From positions 27,669 to 91,668 of the forward strand of contig CAYGQE010000019.1 of NCBI GenBank assembly GCA_964351995.1: 64,000 nt of DNA. The letters are read 5' to 3'. Numbering within the stretch: position 1 is the first letter of the stretch; every line of letters starts with the position of its first letter. The position numbers were made by a program, and so were the translations under genes. Source of the DNA: SZUA-35 sp964351995. Its GTDB lineage: Bacteria > Actinomycetota > Acidimicrobiia > Acidimicrobiales > SZUA-35. Below are positions 34,080 to 42,385 of the stretch, one piece after another. Under the pieces are notes generated by a model. That model saw only the letters and a list, made by a program, of their open reading frames with translations, was not told the DNA's origin and made no database searches.

Positions 34080-35438
34080 ATGGACGCACTGGCGCACTCT
34101 GCGGCTGAGACATCTCCGTTGCCGCCCTACGGCGAGCAGCCTGCCGATTACGTTGGCCGCTTTTCGTCCAGCCAACCTGCGGTCGACCCTGGCCTACACC
34201 ATCGGCCTCCCCGCACGGTTGCCGAAGCGGGCATCCCTGAAGGCCTCGTCGAGGACATCTTCATGCGTTGGCTGCTCGGTGTGAAGCGAGCATCGACCAG
34301 CGAAGTCGGTGCCGCGCTGGCGCTCGGGCCGTCGATCATCCAGCAAGTCGCCGATGATCTTCGGGACAAGGGCTACCTCGAATACTTGGGTCTCGAGGGT
34401 CGCGAGTACCGGTTCACGCTGACCGAGTCCGGCCATTCGGCCACGCTCGAGCGTCTAAAGATCTCGCTCTATGCGAGCTACGCACCGGTCTCCATCAAGG
34501 AATACGACGAGGTCGTGGACCGGCAGCGGGCGGTCTACGAAGTGAACCAGGCTCGGGTCGGCCAGCTCTTCTCTGATCTCATTCTTCCTCCGTCGTTGAT
34601 CGACAAGATCGGCTTTGCCCTGCTGAACGATGGAGCCATGTTCCTGTACGGGCCTCCTGGCACCGGGAAAACGAGCATCGCCGAACGTATGGGTGGTGTC
34701 TTCAGCGATCCGATTCTTGTGCCTCACTGCATCGAGGCCGACGGTCAGATCGTGATGGTGTTCGATCCCGTGGTGCATCGCCCCATCGAGCCGCAACCAG
34801 CTTCGCTCGATCCTCGGTGGGTCTTGTGCGAACGTCCGCTCGTCATCGTTGGCGGCGAGTTGGGCATGGAAATGCTGGACCTCAGCTACGAGGCAGTGGC
34901 TGGTGTCTACACCGCACCGATCCAGCTGCTGGCCAACAACGGGATTCTCGTGATCGATGACTTCGGCCGGCAGACGATCACGCCTGATGAGATTCTCAAT
35001 CGTTGGATCGTTCCGCTGTCTCGCAACGTCGACTACCTGAAGCTGAACAACGGCGCGAAGTTCACCGTGCCCTTTGCGGTCAAGCTGGTCGTGTCGAGCA
35101 ACTTCGAACCCAGCCGTCTTGGCGACGATGCTTTTTTGCGTCGTCTGCGCAACAAGGTCTTCGTTGGCTCGTGTACTCGTGAGGCGTTCGACGGCATCTT
35201 GGTCAACGCAGCAAAGACGATGGGTGTGACTATTGCTGCGGGCACCGCAGAGCATCTGCGCAGAGTCGCAGTAGACAACATTGGGGAGCTGAGGCCGTAT
35301 GTGGCCGTCGACTTCTGCGACCTCGAGCGTGGCATCGCCCGCTACCGCGGCACCGAACCCATCCTCGACCCGGCAGCCGTTGACGAAGTCGCCGAGATCT
35401 ACTTCGGCGATCCCGAAGCCCTCGCTTCCGGCTGGTAG
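34080..35438 (+). CDS. AAA-type ATPase with N-terminal winged-helix-like domain
   Basis: A 452-residue protein. Residues about 55-135 (EDIFMRWLLGVKRASTSEVGAALALG...VADDLRDKGYLEYLG) look like a winged helix. The ATPase core follows with Walker A LYGPPGTGKTS near 190 and Walker B ILVIDDFGRQ near 288. Sensor-like SSNFEPSRLGDDAFLRRLRNKVF comes next, then an all-helical lid. It resembles ATPases with an MoxR/ClpX-like core that are coded near exported or envelope proteins in actinobacteria, but I do not know the target. The frame is open to 33498, but that part is antisense to the acyltransferase gene, so the ATG at 34080 is used. Confidence 0.82.
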   Translation: MDALAHSAAETSPLPPYGEQPADYVGRFSSSQPAVDPGLHHRPPRTVAEAGIPEGLVEDIFMRWLLGVKRASTSEVGAALALGPSIIQQVADDLRDKGYLEYLGLEGREYRFTLTESGHSATLERLKISLYASYAPVSIKEYDEVVDRQRAVYEVNQARVGQLFSDLILPPSLIDKIGFALLNDGAMFLYGPPGTGKTSIAERMGGVFSDPILVPHCIEADGQIVMVFDPVVHRPIEPQPASLDPRWVLCERPLVIVGGELGMEMLDLSYEAVAGVYTAPIQLLANNGILVIDDFGRQTITPDEILNRWIVPLSRNVDYLKLNNGAKFTVPFAVKLVVSSNFEPSRLGDDAFLRRLRNKVFVGSCTREAFDGILVNAAKTMGVTIAAGTAEHLRRVAVDNIGELRPYVAVDFCDLERGIARYRGTEPILDPAAVDEVAEIYFGDPEALASGW

Positions 35439-35494
35439 CGCCCAAACCCCGGGTTTCTGACCCTCAATTTTGACGTGTGATCCCCGGTTGCTGC

Positions 35495-36751
35495 TCAGTT
35501 GAGGTCGGTTGGGTCGTCGAGTCGGCTGAGGAGCTGGGGCTGGGTCGCCAGAACGAGACCGATGGTGACGATCATCAGGCCTGCGCTGGTGACGACCGAG
35601 CGCGGGCTGAGGGCGTCGGACAGTCGCGTCTGTAAAAGCGCGCCGATCGGATAGCTGGCGGTGAAGGTCATGATGCGTAACGCCATGACTCGGCCTCGGA
35701 TGCGATCGGCCACGATCGACTGCACGGCGGTGTTGCTCGTGGCGACGAGGCTCATGAAACACATGCCGGCCGCGAGGAGTCCGATGGCCCCCTGCCATGG
35801 TTCGCTCGACGATCCGAAGATGGCAATAGCCACCCCGTAGAGCGGCAGTGCGAGACGAACGATGCGCCCCCGCTCGAGGTCACCGAACATGCCGCTGACA
35901 ATCGGCACACCAAGAATGGCGCCCAAGCCGAGGAGCGCTCCGAGGATGCCGAGGCCCGTCGGTCCAACCTCGTAGACCTGCTCAGCAAAGACCACGACGA
36001 ACGTGACGACCGGGAACCCGAGGAACGCCACGATGGCGGCCACCCCGATGCCCATCAGAATGCCCGGTTGCCCCCGGACGTAGCGCACAGCTTCGGCGAA
36101 ACCGGCGAAGATCGGGCGGGGTTGCAGCTTCTGGGTGATGGCCTCTGGCTTGATGATCAGGAGGGCCATGACCACGGCACCAAAGCTCATGGCGTTGGCG
36201 AAGAAAGCCAGGCTCGGGCCAGCGGCAGCGATGAACAAGCCTCCGACTGCCGGACCGATGGCCCGAGCGGCGTTGAACTGCAGGCTGTTCATGGTGATGG
36301 CTGACGGAAGATCCTCGACTGGCACGAGCAGGGGGATGAACGATTGCCACGCCGGAATCGTGAAGGCATTGATCAACCCACCGACGGCGGCAACACCAAC
36401 GATCAGCGCTGGTTCGCGCTGTCCCGATGCGTAGGTAGCCCAAAGAGCGAGCGCGGCCAGCGCTCCGCAACTCTGCCCCACGATCAAGACCAGACGTCGA
36501 TCGAAGCGGTCGGCGACATTGCCGGCGACTGGGCCGAGCAGCACTGCGGGGAAGAGCGACGCGAACACGGCGATGCCAGCCCATGTGGCCTGATCGGTGA
36601 TCTGCAGCAGGACGTAGGGCAGTGTGATGTTCTGGAGCCAGGTGCCCGAGTTCGACACGAGCGCCCCCATCCAGAAGCGCCGGAAGTCTCGGTGTTGAAA
36701 CGCTCGAACCCCGTGGGCGAAGCCGCTCGGTCCCTCGATGGTCCTGGTCAT
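35495..36751 (-). CDS. MFS efflux transporter (EntS/MFS_3 type)
   Basis: A 418-residue polytopic protein with about 12 membrane segments. The opening RDFRRFWMGALVSNSGTWLQNITLPYVLLQIT and the loop GPVAGNVADRFDRRLVLIVGQ (motif A of major-facilitator proteins) define the family. INAFTIPAWQSFIPLLVPVEDLPSAITMNSLQFNAARAIGPAVGG is typical of the enterobactin-exporter-like MFS_3 branch. It probably extrudes siderophores or drugs with protons. The ATG at 36751 (MTRTIEGPSG) is preferred to the TTG at 36760. It is divergent from the desaturase operon and shares with it an intergenic stretch that holds a strong inverted repeat. Confidence 0.9.
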   Translation of the reverse strand: MTRTIEGPSGFAHGVRAFQHRDFRRFWMGALVSNSGTWLQNITLPYVLLQITDQATWAGIAVFASLFPAVLLGPVAGNVADRFDRRLVLIVGQSCGALAALALWATYASGQREPALIVGVAAVGGLINAFTIPAWQSFIPLLVPVEDLPSAITMNSLQFNAARAIGPAVGGLFIAAAGPSLAFFANAMSFGAVVMALLIIKPEAITQKLQPRPIFAGFAEAVRYVRGQPGILMGIGVAAIVAFLGFPVVTFVVVFAEQVYEVGPTGLGILGALLGLGAILGVPIVSGMFGDLERGRIVRLALPLYGVAIAIFGSSSEPWQGAIGLLAAGMCFMSLVATSNTAVQSIVADRIRGRVMALRIMTFTASYPIGALLQTRLSDALSPRSVVTSAGLMIVTIGLVLATQPQLLSRLDDPTDLN

Positions 36752-36760
36752 GCCTAGCAA

Positions 36761-36794
36761 CCTACTTGGGAGGGGTCGGACCCTCCCAAGTAGG
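36761..36794. repeat. 14-bp inverted repeat in the MFS/desaturase divergent region
   Basis: CCTACTTGGGAGGG-gtcgga-CCCTCCCAAGTAGG is a perfect dyad (arms 36761-36774 and 36781-36794). Its 26-nt core differs at only two positions from the arm at 22067-22092. It is in a divergent promoter region, not after a gene, so a terminator role does not explain it. It is either a dispersed palindromic repeat or an operator. Confidence 0.75.
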
Positions 36795-36800
36795 CGCGCC

Positions 36801-36829
36801 TTGACGGAGCGCCACCTGGCGCATATCTT
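36801..36829 (+). promoter_or_regulatory. Promoter with embedded dyad for the desaturase-TetR-P450 operon
   Basis: TTGACG (36801-36806) and TATCTT (36824-36829) have exactly 17 bp between them, 41 bp before the desaturase ATG. The spacer contains GCGCC-acct-GGCGC (36809-36822), well placed for repression by the TetR protein coded two genes downstream (inference). Confidence 0.6.
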
Positions 36830-36869
36830 CGGAGCAATTTTGGAAGTTCTTCTAAATCAAGGGAAACGA

Positions 36870-37799
36870 ATGACCGCACGCTCTGGCCTCGACCGGCTGA
36901 CCTACGAGAAGGAAGCCGTTGCGCCATTTGTCGGCGCCATCGGCTGGCGCAGTGTGTTCAACGCAACCTGGAGTGTTGGCGGCTGGGTGGCAACGGTCTG
37001 GTTGTACCTCGCAGATTCGATTCCCCTCTGGGCAGCCATGCTGCTCGCCGGGTTCTTCATCCAGGCCTGCTACATGCCGGTGCATGAAGCCGTCCACAAG
37101 ACACTGAGCGGTGGCCGACCTCAGCTCGCTTGGCTCGACCGGTCAGTCGGCACCGTTTGCGGGTGGGTCATGCTTCTGAGTTTCGAAGATCACCGGATCA
37201 CCCATCTCATCCACCACACGCACGCAAACGATGAGTTCGACCCCGACGTGCTCAACTCGAAGGGCTCGCCGAAGGATCTCGTGGTGCGGTCGATCATTGG
37301 TTTCGTGATGTACCCGCTGGGCCCGATCATCTCGGTCATCCCGGCACTCGCCCGATTGGTGCCGGTGGCGATCCGTCAGCGCCTCGGGCTGTCCGCTCAG
37401 CTCCGAGGGCCAGAGGCAGTGGCGGCTGCTCGCAAGACGGCCTTCACCCACCTCGCCTTCCTCATCATCGGGACGGCGCTCGGGTTCGGCGCTGTTGTCT
37501 GGCTGCTCTGGTATGTCCCGATCTGGGTTGGTCGGGTCTGGCTGTCCGGTGTGTTCGCATGGCTCCCGCACCACCCCCACGGCGAAACTGGTCGCTACCG
37601 CGACACGCGAATCTTCACCTTCCCCGGTAGCGGGTTCTTGATCCGAGGGCACGACTACCACCTGCTCCACCACATGTTTCCCCGCGTGCCGCACTACCAC
37701 CTGGCCGAGTTGTTCGATGAAATGGGCGATCATCTCGTCGAACAGGGGGCACGAGTCGAGGGAAGTGCGGCCAAGCGAGTGGCGGTCGCTGCTCCGTGA
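36870..37799 (+). CDS. Membrane fatty-acid desaturase/hydroxylase
   Basis: A 309-residue integral membrane di-iron enzyme. The three His clusters are HEAVH (from His72), HLIHHTH (from about His112) and HDYHLLHHMFPRVPHYH (from about His261). Four hydrophobic helices sit between them. The spacing fits beta-carotene hydroxylase/fatty-acid desaturase-like proteins that use O2. The start at 36870 has GGGAAA 5-6 bp upstream and lies after a good promoter. Its stop overlaps the TetR start (GTGA), and that gene overlaps the P450 (ATGA). This is a compact three-gene lipid or terpenoid oxidation unit. The substrate is unknown. Confidence 0.9.
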   Translation: MTARSGLDRLTYEKEAVAPFVGAIGWRSVFNATWSVGGWVATVWLYLADSIPLWAAMLLAGFFIQACYMPVHEAVHKTLSGGRPQLAWLDRSVGTVCGWVMLLSFEDHRITHLIHHTHANDEFDPDVLNSKGSPKDLVVRSIIGFVMYPLGPIISVIPALARLVPVAIRQRLGLSAQLRGPEAVAAARKTAFTHLAFLIIGTALGFGAVVWLLWYVPIWVGRVWLSGVFAWLPHHPHGETGRYRDTRIFTFPGSGFLIRGHDYHLLHHMFPRVPHYHLAELFDEMGDHLVEQGARVEGSAAKRVAVAAP

Positions 37800-38455
37800 G
37801 TGGCGCTCGCCCAAGTCAGACAGCCGCGTCACGGCAACGCCGATCGGCGATCCTTGATGCGGCCCGGGCGCTCATCGCCGAGCGAGGCATCGACAAACTC
37901 GTCATCGCCGACGTTGCCGAACGGGCCGACGTTTCGGTCGCCACGATCTACAACTTGGTTGGCACTCGTGACCGACTGCTCATCGCCCTCCTCGACGACG
38001 TTGCTGAAAACGTCCGTGGCCGTTTGAACGAGCAACCAGCCAGCGTCGGGATCGGCGGCTGCGTCGAGGTGATCACCGCAGCGTGCGAGACCGTCATCTC
38101 CGACGCCACGACCGTGCGGACCGTTCTCGCCTCGGTCGGCGCTGTCGCTCCAGACCAGTGGCTGACCGAAGGCATGGGTGGTGTCATCAACGAACGGGTC
38201 GAAGGCGCCGTCGAACTCGGCCACCTCAGCACCGAGTTGTCGGCGGCAGCGATCACCCACGGGATACACCTCGGCTTTCGAGGTGCATTGATCAGCTGGG
38301 TGTTCGGCTTGCTGGCGGATGACGAGCTGGCTCCGAATGCCGAGCTGATGGCGATGCACGTACTGGCCAACGCTGCCTCGTCTGGCCAGCAGGCCCCCGC
38401 ACAACGGCGACTCCTCGAACTCATCAAGCACACCGCAACAAAGGACATCTCATGA
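37796..38455 (+). CDS. TetR family transcriptional regulator
   Basis: A 219-residue repressor. The N-terminal helix-turn-helix (about residues 15-60) reads RRSAILDAARALIAERGIDKLVIADVAERADVSVATIYNLVGTRDRLL, the canonical TetR text. The C-terminal part is helical and would hold the ligand pocket and dimer face. The GTG start overlaps the desaturase stop by 4 bp, and the stop overlaps the P450 start by 4 bp, so it sits inside the operon. It probably autoregulates the operon through the dyad in the promoter at 36801-36829 and senses a lipid-like ligand; both points are inference. Confidence 0.92.
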   Translation: MSGARPSQTAASRQRRSAILDAARALIAERGIDKLVIADVAERADVSVATIYNLVGTRDRLLIALLDDVAENVRGRLNEQPASVGIGGCVEVITAACETVISDATTVRTVLASVGAVAPDQWLTEGMGGVINERVEGAVELGHLSTELSAAAITHGIHLGFRGALISWVFGLLADDELAPNAELMAMHVLANAASSGQQAPAQRRLLELIKHTATKDIS

Positions 38456-39636
38456 CCACGGTTCCCCCTGTCAGCGACTGGACCTCCGACTGGGACCACC
38501 ACGATCCCAACTGGGTCAACGACCCGTTCCCGATCTGGGAAGAGCTGCGATCGGGTTGCCCCGTCGCTCACACCGATCGGTACAACGAGGGCGCTTGGCT
38601 GCCCACCCGTTTTGAAGACGTCACCGCCATTGCTCGTGACACCGACACGTTCTCCAGCGCACACAACGGCGTCACCGCCGGTGGCTCGGTGGAGCGAGGC
38701 AAGTTCCCGCCCATCCACCTCGACCCACCGGAGCACGGTCTGGTCCGACGCGAGCTGCTGCCCTTCTTCAGCCCCAATCGCATTGCGGGTTGGGAGCCTT
38801 CGATCCGAGCCCACTGCGAGGAGTTGGCCGAATCGCTCCACGGCGAAGGCACGGCTGACATCGCGATGGACTACGCCGCACACATCCCAGCTGCCGCTAT
38901 TGCCGCCATTCTCGGTGTTGATCCGGGAGACGGTGCCTACTTCCGCAAGTGGGTGCATGGCCTCGAGCAGGGCGACAACGACATCGAGATGCGACAGCAA
39001 ACCGTCAAGGAGATGGGCGAGTACTTCGCTGATGCCATCGAGGACCGTCGCGTCAACCCGTCCGACGACCTGATCGGCTACCTGGTGGAAGCTGAGATCG
39101 ACGGTGAACGTCTCGACGATGGTGCCATGCAGCGGCTGCTCTCGCTCCAGTTGGTTGCCGGTATCGACACGACATGGGGCGTGCTGGGCGCATCGCTGTG
39201 GCACCTGGCCACCCACCCGGAAGACCGCAAACGTCTTGTCGAAGACCCATCGCTGATCCCGAACGCCGTCGAAGAGTTCCTGCGGGCATTTGCATCAGTG
39301 AGCCTGTGGCGAACCGTTGCGCAACCGGGAGCCATCGGCGACCAGCCGGTCGAAGTCGGCGACACCGTGATGATGGCGTTCCCTGCAGCGTGTCGAGACC
39401 CCGAGGCGTTCGATCGGGCCGACGAGGTGATCATCGATCGTCAGCAGAATCGCCACGTGGCGTTCGGCGCTGGCATTCATCGCTGTCTCGGCTCGAACCT
39501 CGCTCGGCTCGAGCTCAACATCGCCATCGAGACGTGGCTCAAGCACTTCCCCGAGTTCGAGCTGGTGGAAGGCGCCGAAGTGACCTGGGCATCGGGTGCC
39601 ATCCGTGGCCCCCGCTCAATCCCCGTGACGATCTGA
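38452..39636 (+). CDS. Cytochrome P450 monooxygenase
   Basis: A 394-residue bacterial class I P450. The I-helix oxygen-binding motif is AGIDTTWG, the K-helix ExxR is EEFLR, and the haem loop FGAGIHRCLGSNLAR has the axial ligand Cys345. The N-terminal region has no membrane anchor, so it is soluble and needs an external ferredoxin and reductase. None is adjacent; a small 3Fe-4S-type ferredoxin is coded at 17187. The start overlaps the TetR stop (ATGA). With the membrane desaturase in the same operon, sequential oxidation of a fatty acid, sterol or carotenoid-like compound is the simplest reading. Confidence 0.95.
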   Translation: MTTVPPVSDWTSDWDHHDPNWVNDPFPIWEELRSGCPVAHTDRYNEGAWLPTRFEDVTAIARDTDTFSSAHNGVTAGGSVERGKFPPIHLDPPEHGLVRRELLPFFSPNRIAGWEPSIRAHCEELAESLHGEGTADIAMDYAAHIPAAAIAAILGVDPGDGAYFRKWVHGLEQGDNDIEMRQQTVKEMGEYFADAIEDRRVNPSDDLIGYLVEAEIDGERLDDGAMQRLLSLQLVAGIDTTWGVLGASLWHLATHPEDRKRLVEDPSLIPNAVEEFLRAFASVSLWRTVAQPGAIGDQPVEVGDTVMMAFPAACRDPEAFDRADEVIIDRQQNRHVAFGAGIHRCLGSNLARLELNIAIETWLKHFPEFELVEGAEVTWASGAIRGPRSIPVTI

Positions 39637-39637
39637 C

Positions 39638-40120
39638 TCAGTCCCACTCGCCGAGGAAGTCCTCGTCGATGTCGTCGGGAATCATCGAATCATTGTCAGC
39701 GTCTGGCACGTCGCCCTTGTAGAACGCTTCGGTGAGCCATTCGAGAATCTCGTCGTCGATGAGCTCGGGGCCGGTGAGATTGATCACGTGGTAGTAGCGG
39801 CCGTTCATCTCGCTGACCTTGCGGGAGAAACGATCGCTGGTCGCCTTGCGTCGCAGCGTGAACCCGAGCGCCACCCACTTCGTCATCGAATCGAGGATGG
39901 CGATCGTCGGACCGTTCTTGAACAGGATCTTCTTCTCGAGCGGATCGACAATGAGGTCACCGTCGAGCGTTGCGAGATGAGCGTTGACCACATCGAAGAT
40001 GGGTTTGGCCTCGGGCCGAGCCGTGGCGAAGTGCTCCGCAAGGGTCAGGCCCGGCTGACACATGTGGCCGGTGCCCTTCGCTCCGAACGCTCTGCTGCAC
40101 TTCGGGCACGTCCACGCCAT
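39638..40120 (-). CDS. DUF5655-like protein with N-terminal zinc-finger motif
   Basis: A 160-residue cytosolic protein. Residues 1-22 (MAWTCPKCSRAFGAKGTGHMC) carry Cys-x-x-Cys and His-x-Cys, a likely zinc site. The rest (VDPLEKKILFKNGPTIAILDSMTKWVALGFTLRRK...KVSEMNGRYYHVINLTGPELIDDEILEWLTEAFY) matches the small DUF5655 family as I remember it, whose function is unknown. It has an acidic C-terminal tail (DDIDEDFLGEWD). It converges on the P450 gene with 1 bp between stops and is preceded by a 193-bp gap containing part of a diverged repeat. Confidence 0.75.
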   Translation of the reverse strand: MAWTCPKCSRAFGAKGTGHMCQPGLTLAEHFATARPEAKPIFDVVNAHLATLDGDLIVDPLEKKILFKNGPTIAILDSMTKWVALGFTLRRKATSDRFSRKVSEMNGRYYHVINLTGPELIDDEILEWLTEAFYKGDVPDADNDSMIPDDIDEDFLGEWD

Positions 40121-40295
40121 CGTCGCAACCTAATCGCGCCACCGCCCGGATCGCCGCCAACAACTTGTGCGCGAAACTCCGACCCGGGCGGGAATTTCGC
40201 TCCCAAGTATCAGAGATTGAGCGCCCGGGAGATGCCTGGCCGCTTGATCCAGGTCAGCCAGTTCGCCGGCCTGGTCTGTTTGAAGCTCCCGGATC

Positions 40296-40396
40296 TCGAC
40301 CACGTGAACGAACCTACAACACCTCGGGAGTCGCCCTCGGGCCTCGGTCGAGGACGTGTGCCGTGCGCAGGGCAACACCTGCAAGGCCTGCTGCGT
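40296..40396. repeat. Diverged dispersed repeat, copy A (101 bp)
   Basis: This stretch covers the 3' end of the phosphotransferase gene and the bases after its stop. It aligns without gaps to 45109-45209 with 78 of 101 bases identical (counted by eye). On the minus strand both encode GVALRTAHVL, and within those ten codons the differences are almost all at third positions. Confidence 0.6.
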
Positions 40397-41279
40397 TGCC
40401 AGTCCATGAACACCAAGCCAGATGTTGTGCGCCGATGTGCAGCTCGTAGCAGTGGTGCCGCAGAGCGGCATCCTGCAGGTTGTTACCCTCGATGTTGCTG
40501 GCGAGGGTGCGGGTCCACGCATCGATTGCTGCGATTCCTGGGTGCCACGGCTCCCAGAAGGACAACCATGCGACGTCGTAGAGATGGTCGCCGAGTACCG
40601 AACACTTCCACGAAAACACCGCATTCACTTGGCTGGCATCGCCGGACACCAGCACGTTCTGATGGAGCAGATCACCATGGATGAGATCTCGGCGCTCCGG
40701 GCAACGGTCCAGGAGTTCACCGATGCGGTCCTCGCAGCGGCGGAAGAGGTGATCGAGTTCGGGATCGGCGGCGATCTTGGATCGCCAGCCCTTGACCGTC
40801 GACTTGGGATCGTCGACCAGGAGCCGCTGCAGCCACTCCCGCCACGACTCCGATCGGTCAGAGCGGGGCTGGAACCAGTCGACAGAGGCGCTCGAATGCG
40901 TGGGGGCAGATCGCAAGGCAGCGAGAAGGGCATCGACCATCGGCCCGGCGGTGGAGCGATCCTCGGGGCGGACATCTTCGAGAAATTGGCCGTGCGCTCG
41001 TCGAGAGATGGCGAACCATCGGCCGAGGCCTTCACCAACCTCGAGGACTTCGGGTATCGGCAGGCCCTCCGTGTCGAACTGATGCGCGGCCTGGTCCATC
41101 TCGAATCCCTCGCCCGACGCCGATAGGCGAAAGACGAACGCCTCGTCGCCAGCGCCATAGCCGTACGCCGTCGACCAGAACCCGCCGTCCAGTGGGGCGA
41201 GATCATCGATGGGTTGTCGATGATGCTCAGACAGGAACTCCGCAACCTGTTCGATCGATGGAAGCTCGGTTTCGGCCAT
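40314..41279 (-). CDS. Aminoglycoside phosphotransferase (APH) family kinase-like protein
   Basis: A 321-residue protein kinase-like small-molecule phosphotransferase. The catalytic loop reads LIHGDLLHQNVLV (Asp base, Asn metal ligand). The metal Asp usually reads DFE/DWE, but here the next block is AVFSWKCSVLGDHLYDVAWLSFWEP, so the usual Asp is replaced by Ser (FSWKCS). The GDHLYDVAWL element is typical of hygromycin/macrolide-type APH. The N-lobe is less conserved (FVFRLSASGEG). Loss of that Asp may weaken catalysis, so a resistance function should not be assumed. The last 20 residues lie in a repeat also present at 45109. Confidence 0.8.
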   Translation of the reverse strand: MAETELPSIEQVAEFLSEHHRQPIDDLAPLDGGFWSTAYGYGAGDEAFVFRLSASGEGFEMDQAAHQFDTEGLPIPEVLEVGEGLGRWFAISRRAHGQFLEDVRPEDRSTAGPMVDALLAALRSAPTHSSASVDWFQPRSDRSESWREWLQRLLVDDPKSTVKGWRSKIAADPELDHLFRRCEDRIGELLDRCPERRDLIHGDLLHQNVLVSGDASQVNAVFSWKCSVLGDHLYDVAWLSFWEPWHPGIAAIDAWTRTLASNIEGNNLQDAALRHHCYELHIGAQHLAWCSWTGNAAGLAGVALRTAHVLDRGPRATPEVL

Positions 41280-41317
41280 TGGCCGCGAGTCGAGCCGCGT
41301 TTGGTGCCGCGTGCAAC

Positions 41318-42385
41318 TCAGTTCTCGTCAGGCCGAAGCTGGTGCAGTGGGTGGCTGGCCGCCACCACGACACGGCACGACGCACCGATCGGCAGTGTTG
41401 GCACGGCAGGATCCGTAGCGTGCTCGACATGCACGATCGAGCCGTCGGCTCGTTGTACGTCGTAGCGCCATCGTGCCCCGAGGTAGCGCCGGCCGGTCAC
41501 GACATCAGGGCCGTCTGGCTCGACACTCAGATCGTGGGGTCTCGCCATCGTGCCGTCCGACAGGAACGATGCCTCGCCCATGAACTCCGCCACGAAGCGA
41601 TCGACCGGATGCTCGTACACCTCGTCTGGCGTTCCGATCTGGAGGATCTCGCCGTGATGCATGACAGCAACCCGATCGCCCAGCGCCAGTGCTTCGTCTC
41701 GGTCGTGGGTGACCAGAATCGCTGCGGCGCCACGGGCCCGGAGCGCGCTCACGACGTCGTGCCGCACCTCCTCGCGAAGGGTCGGATCAAGGCTGGCGAA
41801 TGGTTCGTCGAGGAGGACGACAGCCGGATCGGGAGCCAGTGCTCGAGCCAGCGCGGCCCGCTGCTGCTCGCCGCCGGACAACTCGTGGGGGTAGCGCTTG
41901 GCCATGTCGGGAAGACGGACCAGATCCAACATCTCGACCACTCGTCGAGCTCGCTCGCTTCGGCTCAAGTGCGTCAGACCGAAGGCGATGTTCTGGTCGA
42001 TCCGGCGGTGGGGAAAGAGCGCATGGTCCTGGAAGACGAGGCCGATGCGTCGTCGTTCCGGCGGCTCGGCGCTGATGTCGTCCTTGCCGAGGAGTACCCG
42101 TCCACTTGCTGCGGGGCCGAGGCCGGCGATCATCCGCAGCAGGGTCGACTTCCCGCACCCACTGGGGCCGACGAGAACGAACAACTCACCCTTGCCGACG
42201 TCGAGGCTTGCGCGATCGACGATCGTGTGGCCGTCGATTCGGCACGTGACGGCGTCGACGGTGAGGGCCGGGCCATTCGCCGCAGCACGAAAGGTGGAGC
42301 TGCTTCCCGCCAGCTCAGCGTCGGCGAGATCGGTCGGGTCGGTGGCGTCCATCTGGGCGGCAACGGTACCAAGCGCACCGCTCAC
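41318..42385 (-). CDS. Iron(III)-type ABC transporter ATP-binding protein
   Basis: A 355-residue ATPase of the Fbp/Pot/CysA-like group. Walker A is VGPSGCGKST, the Q-loop is LVFQDHALFPH, the signature is LSGGEQQRAALARAL, Walker B is VVLLDEPFAS, and the switch His is in LVTHDRDEAL. A C-terminal TOBE-like domain follows (about residues 255-355). The GTG at 42385 overlaps the permease stop (GTGA) and has GAGG 8 bp upstream. The in-frame ATG at 42352 is an alternative giving 344 residues. It is the last gene of a binding protein-permease-ATPase operon, so the energy unit for ferric iron (or a similar metal) import. Confidence 0.93.
   Translation of the reverse strand: MSGALGTVAAQMDATDPTDLADAELAGSSSTFRAAANGPALTVDAVTCRIDGHTIVDRASLDVGKGELFVLVGPSGCGKSTLLRMIAGLGPAASGRVLLGKDDISAEPPERRRIGLVFQDHALFPHRRIDQNIAFGLTHLSRSERARRVVEMLDLVRLPDMAKRYPHELSGGEQQRAALARALAPDPAVVLLDEPFASLDPTLREEVRHDVVSALRARGAAAILVTHDRDEALALGDRVAVMHHGEILQIGTPDEVYEHPVDRFVAEFMGEASFLSDGTMARPHDLSVEPDGPDVVTGRRYLGARWRYDVQRADGSIVHVEHATDPAVPTLPIGASCRVVVAASHPLHQLRPDEN

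Noticed and set aside
35444..35456. AAACCC-c-GGGTTT between the AAA ATPase and MFS genes as a terminator
   Set aside because: The stem is only 6 bp with a 1-nt loop and no T-run, too weak to annotate.
40296..40396. Repeat considered as an integron attC site
   Set aside because: The copies show no convincing R'/R'' core pair or cruciform symmetry, and no integrase is nearby.
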